From Gallionella sp. (lineage in GTDB: Bacteria > Pseudomonadota > Gammaproteobacteria > Burkholderiales > Gallionellaceae), in contig JAUSAO010000116.1 in assembly GCA_030652475.1 (NCBI GenBank), forward strand, positions 1 to 64,000: a stretch of DNA of 64,000 nt, in the 5' to 3' direction. Numbering within the stretch: position 1 is the first letter of the stretch; every line of letters starts with the position of its first letter. This document shows positions 18,380 to 26,783 of this stretch, piece after piece. Below the pieces are notes generated by a model. That model saw nothing but the letters and a program-made list of their open reading frames with translations. It made no database searches and was not told the origin of the DNA. Made by a program: the position numbers and the translations under genes.

Positions 18380-19749
18380 GGTTTACGTCCTAACTGCCAT
18401 AACCAGGCAAAACCGAGCATGCCTGCCAATAGCGATGCCACCAACACCCCGGTCTTGGCAATCAACAAATATTCCGGCTGTGTGGCGAAACCCAACTCGG
18501 CGATAAAAATCGACATGGTAAAGCCGATGCCACCCAGCAGTGACACAGCTGCAATCTGACTGAAGCGTGTATTACTGGGGAGCTGTGCGATACCCAGACG
18601 TAATGCCAGCCAGCACGCTCCGGTGATACCGATAAATTTGCCCAGCACCAGACCGAGCAATACACCTGACATTACCGGATGTGCCAAGGTTTCGCCCAGC
18701 GCGCCAAGCTGCAAAGGGATACCCGCATTGGTTAAAGCAAATATTGGAATCACCAGAAACGCTACCGGCAAGTGCCAACTATGCTCCAGTCGCTGCAGGG
18801 GTGTCTGCACACCGCGCACACCCCGCTCCAGCGTTTGCACCACGGAATACAGCGTCTCGTTAGTCATAATATTTCCCCCCTGCTGATGGCTGGCATCAAA
18901 ACGCCCGACCAACTCCTTGATATGTCCGCTAAACAATACCGGGTCATATTTCGGGCGGGCGGGGATGGCGAATGCACATAACACACCCGCCAGCGTGGCA
19001 TGCACACCGGATTGCAACAGCACGTACCACAGCAGAATCGCCACACCAAAGTACGGCAGCACCTTGCGTATGCCTGCAAAATTCAAAACGAACAGCAGCA
19101 GCACCAGTATAACCGAAACGGCCAGCCAATCAAGCGCTAATTGCTGGGTATAGAACAGAGCAATCACCACCACCGCACCGAGGTCATCCGCAATGGCCAG
19201 TGCCACCAAAAAAGTGATCAGCGCCTTGGGCACACGACTGGCCAACAATACCAGTGCGCCGACCGCAAACGCAATATCGGTCGCCATCGGTATCCCCCAG
19301 CCACGCGCTGCATCGGTGCCATGATTGATAGCGAGATAAATCAGTGCGGGCATCACCATGCCTCCGATGGCGGCGACAATCGGCAGCGCGGCCTGACGCA
19401 AATCAGCCAATTCACCCACCAGCATCTCGCGCTTCAGCTCCATCCCAACCACAAAGAAGAACAGCGCCATCAAGCCATCATTCACCCAATGGTGCAGACT
19501 CATGCTGATGCTCCACGCACCGACATGAATACCTAGCGGGGTATGCAACAAATGCAAATATGCCTCTGCCGCAAAGCTGTTTGCCAGCACGAGCGCGACA
19601 ATGGCCGAAACCATCAACAACAGGCCGCTGGTGGTTTGCCGATGAATGAATTCATCAAACGGGGTCAGAACGCGGTCGAAGGCGCGCTCCCACGGAGCAT
19701 AGATGATGCCTTTTTCAGTATGAGGCGAAGTAGTTTCGTGTTCAGCCAT
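18376..19749 (-). CDS. nhaA: Na+/H+ antiporter NhaA
   Basis: A 457-residue antiporter that exchanges cytoplasmic Na+ for H+. The family signatures FFFVVGMELKREM, PMATDIAFAVG and ALAIADDLGAV (the paired aspartates of ion binding) are intact, with about 12 hydrophobic segments. The N-terminal extension of about 40 residues (MAEHETTSPHTEKGIIYAPW) is longer than in Escherichia coli. It lies 2 bp after the mscS stop and overlaps the ATPase start. Confidence 0.94.
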   Translation of the reverse strand: MAEHETTSPHTEKGIIYAPWERAFDRVLTPFDEFIHRQTTSGLLLMVSAIVALVLANSFAAEAYLHLLHTPLGIHVGAWSISMSLHHWVNDGLMALFFFVVGMELKREMLVGELADLRQAALPIVAAIGGMVMPALIYLAINHGTDAARGWGIPMATDIAFAVGALVLLASRVPKALITFLVALAIADDLGAVVVIALFYTQQLALDWLAVSVILVLLLFVLNFAGIRKVLPYFGVAILLWYVLLQSGVHATLAGVLCAFAIPARPKYDPVLFSGHIKELVGRFDASHQQGGNIMTNETLYSVVQTLERGVRGVQTPLQRLEHSWHLPVAFLVIPIFALTNAGIPLQLGALGETLAHPVMSGVLLGLVLGKFIGITGACWLALRLGIAQLPSNTRFSQIAAVSLLGGIGFTMSIFIAELGFATQPEYLLIAKTGVLVASLLAGMLGFAWLWQLGRKP

Positions 19750-19751
19750 GG

Positions 19752-20642
19752 TTATTTCCTATATTCGTTCGACGATGCAATATGTAATGCTGGGGCGTGA
19801 CCTTGTTTGTCTTCTCCCGGATAAATCGTCAGATGCGGATAGGGAATCTCGATGCCGTGCGCATCGAACGCCTGTTTGAGTCGCCCGAGGAATGCGCGGC
19901 GCACATCCCACTGATCCAGCGCCACAGTTTTGAAACGGCAACGTACGATCACTGCCGAGTCGGCCAAGTCCTGCACACCCTGTATCTCGACATCACCCAG
20001 AATTTTCTGGCTGTACACAACATCGGCACGCAATGCACTTCCGACATCGCGCACCACGGCATACACCTCGTCGAGGTTCTCGCGATAAGCCACCCCCACA
20101 TCGATCAACGCAAACGCATAGTCGCGTGACTTGTTGGTGACGATGCTGATCTGCCCGTTCGGCACGTAATGCACACTGCCCTCGTTGTCACGCAGGCAAA
20201 CGTAACGCAGCGTGATGTCCTCCACCGTGCCGGTCTTGCCGCACACTTCAATCACATCGCCCTGGCGAATCTGGTTCTCCAGCAACAGGAAAAAACCGTT
20301 GAAATAATCCTTGATGAGGCTTTGTGCGCCGAAGCCGACTGCCAGCCCCACCACTCCGGCAGCACCCAAGATAGGCGCAATGGAAATACCCAGTTCGCTC
20401 AGTGCCAGCATACCCGCCACCAGCGAGATTACCGAGGTGGAGATGTAGCGGAACACGCGCGCCAATGTTTCGATGCGGCGCCTGTCTTCTGCCGTGGCCG
20501 CACGCTTACTCATGTAATCGCGGAAGATACGGATCAGCTTGCGGCTCAAGCTCAATAGCAACCACGCCAGCATCAAGATGACGATGATATGCAACAAACC
20601 TTTGAAAAGGTGCAAATAGCTGAGTAGCAATTCCATGCTCAT
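19752..20642 (-). CDS. mscS: Small-conductance mechanosensitive channel (MscS family)
   Basis: A 296-residue channel that opens under membrane tension to release solutes on hypo-osmotic shock. Three N-terminal helices precede the pore helix GAAGVVGLAVGFGAQSLIKD. The beta domain GDVIEVCGKTGTVEDITLRYVCLRD and a C-terminal alpha/beta cage region follow. It heads the mscS-nhaA-ATPase group, suggesting a joint role in ion and osmotic balance. Confidence 0.92.
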   Translation of the reverse strand: MSMELLLSYLHLFKGLLHIIVILMLAWLLLSLSRKLIRIFRDYMSKRAATAEDRRRIETLARVFRYISTSVISLVAGMLALSELGISIAPILGAAGVVGLAVGFGAQSLIKDYFNGFFLLLENQIRQGDVIEVCGKTGTVEDITLRYVCLRDNEGSVHYVPNGQISIVTNKSRDYAFALIDVGVAYRENLDEVYAVVRDVGSALRADVVYSQKILGDVEIQGVQDLADSAVIVRCRFKTVALDQWDVRRAFLGRLKQAFDAHGIEIPYPHLTIYPGEDKQGHAPALHIASSNEYRK

Positions 20643-20684
20643 GTCGAATACCGATTGAATATGATCCCAACGAATTACGTTGAT

Positions 20685-21443
20685 TTAATGCGCGTCCAAA
20701 AGTTTCGTACGCATCAGGCGCAGCAGCAAATCATCGAAGGTGTAGAAACCGTTTTTACATTCAGCAAGCTGAACAAGCGCAAACACAGCCCCAGTGCCGA
20801 ATGCCTCGCGCCTGATTGAGTCGTGAACCAGTCGCACAGTTTGATAGGGAAAACCAAAAATTACTTCGTGGTGTCCCACAATACCGCCCAGTCGCAATGA
20901 AGTAATGTTCTCTCCGGCAATTTCCAACGTATCAGCGATTCTGCGCGCAGTACCGGACACTTCCGACTTTTCCTTGAAGTGCTGTTCCAGTATCTCCACA
21001 TCGGCGAACGGGGCGATCTTGCGCAACAACTTCGCTGCCACGATCAGAAAATTGATGCCCAGCGTGATGTTGGGCGAACACAATATGCGAGTATTCTGAC
21101 CCAGGCTGCGCGCATATTCCAAATCCTCTTCTGAATAAGCCGAAATTGCGCTGACCAGTATGATGCCGCGTCGGCGCACCTCTTCACCGTAAGCATGGAT
21201 GCTCGCCGGTGAGGAAAAGTCGACTAGCGCATCCACCGGAATACTCTCGAATAAATCAGCGAATGAATTCTGTTCCAGCCCGAAGACAGGAATATCGGTT
21301 CCGGGATGAGTTTTCTGCCCTGCGATTGCCGAACGTTTCACAATCCAGCATAGTTCAAAACGCGGGTCGCTGCTTAATACGTTCGCTACTGCAACGCCTG
21401 CCTTACCGTAGCCGACCAAACCTACTCGTATTTTTTTTGGAAT
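20685..21443 (-). CDS. Dihydrodipicolinate reductase-like protein, probable ATT start
   Basis: A DapB-like NAD(P)-binding protein of about 252 residues. The Rossmann motif is GLVGYGKAG, and DALVDFSSPASIHAYGEEV and EQHFKEKSEVSGTARRI correspond to DapB blocks; the histidine and lysine equivalent to DapB His159 and Lys163 remain, while the HHRHK block itself is altered. It may be the lysine-pathway reductase or a paralogue with another substrate. The start is unusual: TTG at 21417-21419 would cut off the first beta strand. ATT at 21441-21443 lies 6 nt after a perfect AAGGAG and restores PKKIRVGLVGYG. Confidence 0.7.
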   Translation of the reverse strand: MPKKIRVGLVGYGKAGVAVANVLSSDPRFELCWIVKRSAIAGQKTHPGTDIPVFGLEQNSFADLFESIPVDALVDFSSPASIHAYGEEVRRRGIILVSAISAYSEEDLEYARSLGQNTRILCSPNITLGINFLIVAAKLLRKIAPFADVEILEQHFKEKSEVSGTARRIADTLEIAGENITSLRLGGIVGHHEVIFGFPYQTVRLVHDSIRREAFGTGAVFALVQLAECKNGFYTFDDLLLRLMRTKLLDAH

Positions 21444-21577
21444 GTTGCTCTCCTTTATGTCGTAACCTTTTCAACACGGCACCCGCAGCACCTGACAGCA
21501 GCAGCCTAAAAATGCTTGCTGCTTATATTGGCATGGCGGGGCTATTGGATGATCGTTTTGCTATTGCTCAGTTTTTT

Positions 21578-22960
21578 CTAATGAGTACTTATCAAAAGCT
21601 TCACCTGATCAACCCCCGTTCGCACCTTCAACCATGCGCTGATTTTTCGTCTATCTTCCCTCGAAAGTGCTTTTTTAGATGTCAGACTGAGCAACAAAAC
21701 GGTTGAAACGGCAGCAGGCATCGTTTGATATTCGTGCGTCTTTGCGATGGACAACTTTTCAACCTGCGGATATTGCGCAACGAGCTCATTGAATATATTT
21801 TCCTGTTCTCGCAGATAATCGTCCTGTTTTTCTTGCTGCGCACGCAAACCGGCAAGCTCATTTTGCAAGTCAGTCAACTGACTGTTTTTAATATCAAATG
21901 TTTGCTGAGTGCTGTTCAAAACCTCAGTGAGCAATGTTTTCGACAGTGTCGCCTCATCCAATTCCTTGATGACGGTCTGATGAACTATCAGCCTGGCGTT
22001 GGGCATCCGGTGTTTTTCCAGCTTTTTGGAAAGTTCAGTCAATCGCTCATCGCTGACCTTTTGACCTACCAGTGTAATGTCGATCACCCGCTCAACCGCA
22101 GAAATGTTCTGTTTTGCGATGAAGCCATTCTCGAATACCAATTCTTTTTTAATGTATTCATTGGCTCTGGAAATAAAAACCTCCCGGGTCACCATCCCGT
22201 AGGCCAGATAGATACTAGGCAGGACGGTTGCAAACACCACGGCGTAAATGTAGTGCTTTACCTTGCGTTCCAGCGCCTCACTGACAAAACGTTTATGGGG
22301 TGGATTGATTTTGCTGACCAGCAACAAGGTAGCGAACGCGATAAAAATACAGTTGATAAAAAACAGGAAAAACGCGCCAAAGAAAATATCTATTGAGCCG
22401 TTCGCGATGCCGTAGCCGGCTGTACACAACGGTGGCATCAAAGCCGTTGCAATCGCCACCCCCGGTATAACGTTTGATTTTTCACGGCGAGTTGAAGCAA
22501 TAATGCCTGCCAGTCCGCCGAACAACGCAATCAACACATCCCAAATGGTGGGGGTCGTTCGCGCCAGCAATTCAGATTGCGCGGTGGATAGCGGGCTGAT
22601 CAGAAAATACAGCGTGGAAGTAAACAGTCCGATCAGGATGCAAACGAGCAAGTTGCCCAGCGCTTTTTTAATAAGCTCATAGTCATTGATACCCGCCCCA
22701 TACCCTATGGCCATAATCGGGCCCATCAGCGGGGAGATCAACATGGCACCGATGATCACGGCAGTTGAATTTACATCTAATCCTATGGACGCGATGAAGA
22801 TTGCCAACATCAGCACCCAGAGATTGGTGCCCCTGATCTCGGTGCCCTCGCGGATACTCTGATCTATATCGTCAAAACCATGTTGATCGGCATTCAGGTT
22901 GAATCGAAAAGCCAGCGCGGCTCGAACTCTGGATATGAACTCTTGTGCGGATATTTTCAT
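21578..22960 (-). CDS. DUF389 membrane protein
   Basis: A 460-residue protein of the DUF389 family (TIGR00341-like hydrophobic domain). The core has GLDVNSTAVIIGAMLISPLMGPI and PTIWDVLIALFGGLAG with about six membrane segments, then a soluble C-terminal region with a coiled coil (about 355-415, LRAQQEKQDDYLREQENIF). The frame is open upstream to 23212, but MKISAQEFISRVR at 22960 is the natural start because upstream sequence belongs to another gene remnant. The biochemical role is unknown. Confidence 0.85.
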   Translation of the reverse strand: MKISAQEFISRVRAALAFRFNLNADQHGFDDIDQSIREGTEIRGTNLWVLMLAIFIASIGLDVNSTAVIIGAMLISPLMGPIMAIGYGAGINDYELIKKALGNLLVCILIGLFTSTLYFLISPLSTAQSELLARTTPTIWDVLIALFGGLAGIIASTRREKSNVIPGVAIATALMPPLCTAGYGIANGSIDIFFGAFFLFFINCIFIAFATLLLVSKINPPHKRFVSEALERKVKHYIYAVVFATVLPSIYLAYGMVTREVFISRANEYIKKELVFENGFIAKQNISAVERVIDITLVGQKVSDERLTELSKKLEKHRMPNARLIVHQTVIKELDEATLSKTLLTEVLNSTQQTFDIKNSQLTDLQNELAGLRAQQEKQDDYLREQENIFNELVAQYPQVEKLSIAKTHEYQTMPAAVSTVLLLSLTSKKALSREDRRKISAWLKVRTGVDQVKLLISTH

Positions 22961-23019
22961 CGCAATTGTTTTTCCGTCGTTTTTTGTAAAGAAGCGGAGA
23001 CACTCATCGACACAACGGC

Positions 23020-23289
23020 TTAGTGAAGCAGTTGGTACTGAACGAGGTAAACACCCGCACCTGAAAAATACCCAGCCAACGCCAACCCGCTGATTTTTTT
23101 GACATACCAGAAGAAACGGATTTTTTCCAATCCCATGGCGGCTACACCAGCCGCAGAGCCTATGATGAGTATCGAACCGCCAGTTCCTGCGCAATAGGCC
23201 AGGAACTCCCACAAAAAGTGATCCGGTGGATATTGCATCAGGCTGTACATTCCCATGGACGCAGCAACCAGCGGCACGTTAGACACCAT
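23020..23289 (-). pseudogene. nhaD-type Na+/H+ antiporter, C-terminal remnant
   Basis: An 89-residue ORF matching only the C-terminal end of NhaD-family antiporters: SNVPLVAASMGMYSL, FLAYCAGTGGSILIIGSAAGVAAMGLEKI and a last helix. NhaD is normally about 450-480 residues; the first four fifths are missing. Upstream sequence (23290-23399) shows no NhaD coding in any frame. It is best read as a decayed or truncated gene left beside the DUF389 gene. Confidence 0.75.
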
Positions 23290-23399
23290 TCTATATCTAT
23301 TTGTCAGTAGTGCCCGCCACTTAAATTCAGTAAGTTATCCTATGTATAACTTCGAATTTCTGGACAGTAGTGAGGAAAAGTTAAAATACTCACAAATTC

Positions 23400-23885
23400 T
23401 TACTGATCAGCCTGAACAGGGTGTGCGGTTGTCATAAAGGTCAGCGCATGATTCCCGCTCCTGATGTCAGCATGAAGCGCTTCAACTACAGGAGCGTTGG
23501 TCGGGGTGGCTGAATCCCACTGAATGATGAAATTGGCTCCCGATCCGCCCTCTGAATCCCGGCGTTCCACAAACAGCTCATGCGTTCCCATCGCGCCGAT
23601 TGATAACGGTTTTCCCAGATATTCCTTGAGCAGTTTTCCCTCCGTGCTGTAATAGCGCGCCGAGAATACGCGAACAGGCGTCTTGAGGCTGGTGTTGCGT
23701 ATGCTGACCAATACGGATACCAGACTTTTGGACGGAGACTTGTCGCTTCCCTTCCGGTCACCGTGCCAAATGTGAGAATAGACCGGCAGATACAGTGTCT
23801 GCCCGGAAGAAACAGCCTCCGCCGCCATCGCCGGAGAGGCGGCAAAGAGCGCCGTGATCAACAGTTTCAACATTCGTTTTTTCAT
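23400..23885 (-). CDS. DUF3124 periplasmic protein
   Basis: A 161-residue exported protein. The signal peptide is MKKRMLKLLITALFAASPAMAA, followed by the DUF3124-type domain: LYLPVYSHIWHG, SVLVSIRNTS and a C-terminal HADIRSGNHALTFMTTAH. The function is unknown; the immunoglobulin-like beta pattern suggests a binding role in the periplasm. The start at 23885 is chosen because it opens the signal peptide. Confidence 0.75.
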   Translation of the reverse strand: MKKRMLKLLITALFAASPAMAAEAVSSGQTLYLPVYSHIWHGDRKGSDKSPSKSLVSVLVSIRNTSLKTPVRVFSARYYSTEGKLLKEYLGKPLSIGAMGTHELFVERRDSEGGSGANFIIQWDSATPTNAPVVEALHADIRSGNHALTFMTTAHPVQADQ

Positions 23886-24023
23886 ACCTGCTCCACTTTG
23901 AGTGTTTCCATCCGTAAAAACGGGAATGGGTCGATTTCTGAATTTCATCAATGAGGACCGTTCGCCCCAAAGCGGCCCTTCGCCGGACAATTGTCGGCCA
24001 ACGCACAGGCAACACCCTTAAAT

Positions 24024-24695
24024 TCAAGCGACACGCCGCAACACCATGGTAAACAATGTCCCTGCGCCATCCAGACTCTCAAGCGACACATGGCCCGAAC
24101 CATGCGCTTCTGCAACCGCCTTGCACAGGGCCAGCCCCAAGCCGGTCGAAGAGGATTTTTCTGCGGTATTGCGCTGCATCAATTCATCCACCACGCCAAC
24201 ACCCGCCCCGTCATCCAGCACTCTGAAAATAATTTCATCAGCCTCTTGTTCGAACCAGACATCGACCCGCTGGCGTGCATAGCGAACCGCATTGTTGAGT
24301 GCGGACTCCAGCGCCAGCTCAACCAGATTTTCGTCAAACATGCCGAAACCGCCTGCCGCACTGTCCGGCTTCATTCTCTCGCCATCGGCATGCACCACAA
24401 TCTGGTGCCCATGGTGACTTTCCGCCATCATCGCAGACTGGCTGTTGCGAACCAGGTCTTCAACAAATTCGGCCAATTCGACTTCGACCACAAGAGGCTG
24501 AAGCCCCGACTGATCATACTTATAGAGCGTCAAAAAGCTGATCAGTCGATTTTTCAGTTCGATGCAGCGACGGTAGGCGCGTCGCCCCTCAGGCGGAACA
24601 TCCTTGTGATGATTCAATTGTTCAAGATCGATCTCAAGCAATGCCAATGCATTCTTGATATCGTGAACAACCAGCGCCGACAGGGTTTTTTGCAT
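24024..24695 (-). CDS. Small soluble histidine kinase
   Basis: A 223-residue histidine kinase without any sensor or membrane domain. The phospho-acceptor region is VVHDIKNALALLE (His11). The HATPase domain has the N box LESALNNAVRYA, G1 DDGAGVG and G2 STGLGLALCKAVAE. It begins directly after the stop of the REC-TPR gene with no gap, so the two form a pair. The lack of an input domain suggests that its partner or another sensor supplies the signal. Confidence 0.85.
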   Translation of the reverse strand: MQKTLSALVVHDIKNALALLEIDLEQLNHHKDVPPEGRRAYRRCIELKNRLISFLTLYKYDQSGLQPLVVEVELAEFVEDLVRNSQSAMMAESHHGHQIVVHADGERMKPDSAAGGFGMFDENLVELALESALNNAVRYARQRVDVWFEQEADEIIFRVLDDGAGVGVVDELMQRNTAEKSSSTGLGLALCKAVAEAHGSGHVSLESLDGAGTLFTMVLRRVA

Positions 24696-26360
24696 TTAGT
24701 TGCTCACAATATCATTAAAAAACCGGTAAAAATTCATCACCTTCTGATTGTTGGGCACCAGCTTGTCCAATGTGGAGAGATAAGCCTTTGCACGCTGTAC
24801 GACGCGCGCATCCATGCCCTCATGCTTTAACCACAACAAGTGAAGCTGGGCAGCCGTCATCAAAACCTCAAGATTTTCCTCGTGAATTCCAAGCGCTTCA
24901 TTAACTTTCTGGTTCGCCTCGGTAAAATGGGCGGTGCGCATCAATTTCGTCGCCTCATCGACCAGCAGCAGAATACGCTTGCGCCCACCGTCGATCACAT
25001 CTTCAACCTTATCGGCGTGCCCGGTATCTATCATGGATTTTTTAACATGGCGGGCAATTATTCGCTCATCTTGCCCGCTGGCCTGAACCGCTTGCGTCAA
25101 CAACTTCATGCCCAAAACAATATCCCCCGTCTTCAACGCGGCTTTCCCCAACGCCGACATCGCAACACTATCTGTTCGATTCGCGAGCAGTGATACCGAA
25201 CGCTCCATTAATTTCCTGGCTTTTTCATGGTCTCCCGAATCAAAATAAGCCTGGGCCAATATCGCGCCTTTCGCCACCCCGAACATGCCCACATCCCCGT
25301 GTTTACGGGCGTTTTTCTCTAGAGTTTCGATAGCCGTCATATGATCACCCATGTCCACCTGCGTTTGCGCGAGGGATAAATAGTCATCCGATTTCTCTAC
25401 CATGGATCCATTCGATAACTGAATAGCCGCCTCGGTATTCAATTTGGCCTCCTCAAGTTTTCCCAACAGAAATGCCGCCTGGGCCACCGAACGGAATCGC
25501 TTCGCACTCGGCAAAATCACAGACGAACGATTCAACAGCTCGAAAGCCCCTTCATCATCGTTTGCTTCAAGCCGAATTCTTGCCAGCAACTCATAGGCGG
25601 CGACATAGCTTTTATTTTTCCCGACAAGCTCATTCGCGATTTCAGTCGCTTGCGTGAATTCACCGAGGGCATAATGCGTGCGAGCAAGACCCATCATGAC
25701 CCATGGAGCATCGCCCCTGACGGTAGCAGCATGGGCATAGGTTTCCAGCACACTGGAATGATCACCCAAGGCGAGTTGAGCATCTGACTTGCGCCTCAAC
25801 ACGTCCATCCTGCGGCGATCATCCGGTGCAATATCCAGTAATTTATTGCACTCAGCGACCGCAACGTCGTAGTGTCTGGCGTCTAGGGCTTTCAACACTG
25901 GCATCAGGAAAGCCCGCCTGTCGATCAACCGTTCAAGCCGCGAGCGCAGCTTGCTTTCGGAACAGGGTTTCAAAAGATAATCATCCGGGATAAATTCCAC
26001 CGCATTTGCAACAAAGCCATATTCCGCTTCAGCCGTGAGCATAACGAAGACGGATGTCGCATTTAAAATATTTTCATTGCGCAGATATTCCAGAAAATGC
26101 TGACCCGAACTGGGGCTATTCAGATTGTAATCGCACATGATCACATCAAAAGCGGTTGATTTAATCAGCTCCAGTGCATCATTCGCGTTGCTTGCCACAC
26201 TGACCTTATTCATACCCAGGGATTGCAACTGAGAGCGAACCGCATGCCGCATCGCACTGATGTCGTCAATAACCAGCGCAGATAACTTATTGAAATGTAC
26301 GTACTCGTTTTCGATCAGCTTACCGAAAAACGTCGCGCACTGTAGCGGGGCATTAGCCAA
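24696..26360 (-). CDS. Response regulator with TPR output (TTG start)
   Basis: A 554-residue protein. The REC domain covers about residues 26-150 with Asp32, Asp33, phospho-acceptor Asp77, Thr109 and Lys131. The rest is about ten TPR-like helical repeats (for example VMMGLARTHYALGEFTQATE, GVAKGAILAQAYFDSGDHEKA). It has no DNA-binding or enzymatic output, so action through protein contacts is inferred. No in-frame ATG precedes the REC domain; TTG at 26358-26360 with GGAG 10 nt upstream is the best start. It is followed immediately by the histidine kinase gene. Confidence 0.85.
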   Translation of the reverse strand: MANAPLQCATFFGKLIENEYVHFNKLSALVIDDISAMRHAVRSQLQSLGMNKVSVASNANDALELIKSTAFDVIMCDYNLNSPSSGQHFLEYLRNENILNATSVFVMLTAEAEYGFVANAVEFIPDDYLLKPCSESKLRSRLERLIDRRAFLMPVLKALDARHYDVAVAECNKLLDIAPDDRRRMDVLRRKSDAQLALGDHSSVLETYAHAATVRGDAPWVMMGLARTHYALGEFTQATEIANELVGKNKSYVAAYELLARIRLEANDDEGAFELLNRSSVILPSAKRFRSVAQAAFLLGKLEEAKLNTEAAIQLSNGSMVEKSDDYLSLAQTQVDMGDHMTAIETLEKNARKHGDVGMFGVAKGAILAQAYFDSGDHEKARKLMERSVSLLANRTDSVAMSALGKAALKTGDIVLGMKLLTQAVQASGQDERIIARHVKKSMIDTGHADKVEDVIDGGRKRILLLVDEATKLMRTAHFTEANQKVNEALGIHEENLEVLMTAAQLHLLWLKHEGMDARVVQRAKAYLSTLDKLVPNNQKVMNFYRFFNDIVSN

Positions 26361-26422
26361 AGTGATTGGACTCCAAGGTAATTTTATGCATCATTATAGT
26401 TAATAATCAATCAGTTAAATTA

Positions 26423-26498
26423 CCTCCGGCAAAGCCGGAGGCTTATTGGGTGAGCGCCTCAAAGGCGCTGATAAAACCTTGAGCCGCCCCAGGCGGCT
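26423..26498. repeat. Three stacked GC-rich hairpins
   Basis: CCTCCGGC-AAA-GCCGGAGG (26423-26441), AGCGCCT/AGGCGCT (26453-26469) and AGCCGCC/GGCGGCT (26482-26498) are each perfect inverted repeats with 3-4 nt loops. Confidence 0.75.
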
Positions 26499-26734
26499 GA
26501 GTTTTTCTCCTTCCCCCTTGCAGAGGGGGAGAGCGAAGCGAGGGGGCAATTGGGATGGGGGCGGGGTTGCGCTTTACGCATCTACCCACGATGAAAACCC
26601 ATCCCCACCCTAACCCTCCCCTTTCACGCCAGTGCGAGCAGCTTGCTGCCGCACTCGGCGGGGATGCCCCTTGCGGGTACAAGGGGAGGGAATAATACTG
26701 TGCGACCGTATCACACTATCAAACCTTGCTGAGC

Positions 26735-26753
26735 CCCCCGGCATAGCCGGGGG
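26735..26753. terminator. Hairpin at the 3' side of res
   Basis: CCCCCGGC-ATA-GCCGGGGG is a perfect 8-bp stem, 31 bp beyond the res stop. The T-run (TTT) is on the plus side only, so efficiency for res is uncertain. The preceding AAACCTTG...GAGCC resembles the flank of the hairpin at 26482, so it may simply be a repeat copy. Confidence 0.5.
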
Positions 26754-26783
26754 TTTACCTGATTTAATTACTCTGCGCATATT

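Larger units (their letters stand above)
26361..26783. other. Gene-free boundary region of the defence island
   Basis: 423 bp with no supported ORF. It contains at least four GC-rich hairpins and short repeat fragments of types seen inside the neighbouring island genes. It separates the housekeeping-like two-component genes from the 3' end of res. Confidence 0.6.

Noticed and set aside
22961-23212. N-terminal extension of the DUF389 ORF
   Set aside because: It crosses the nhaD remnant in another frame and lacks family similarity.
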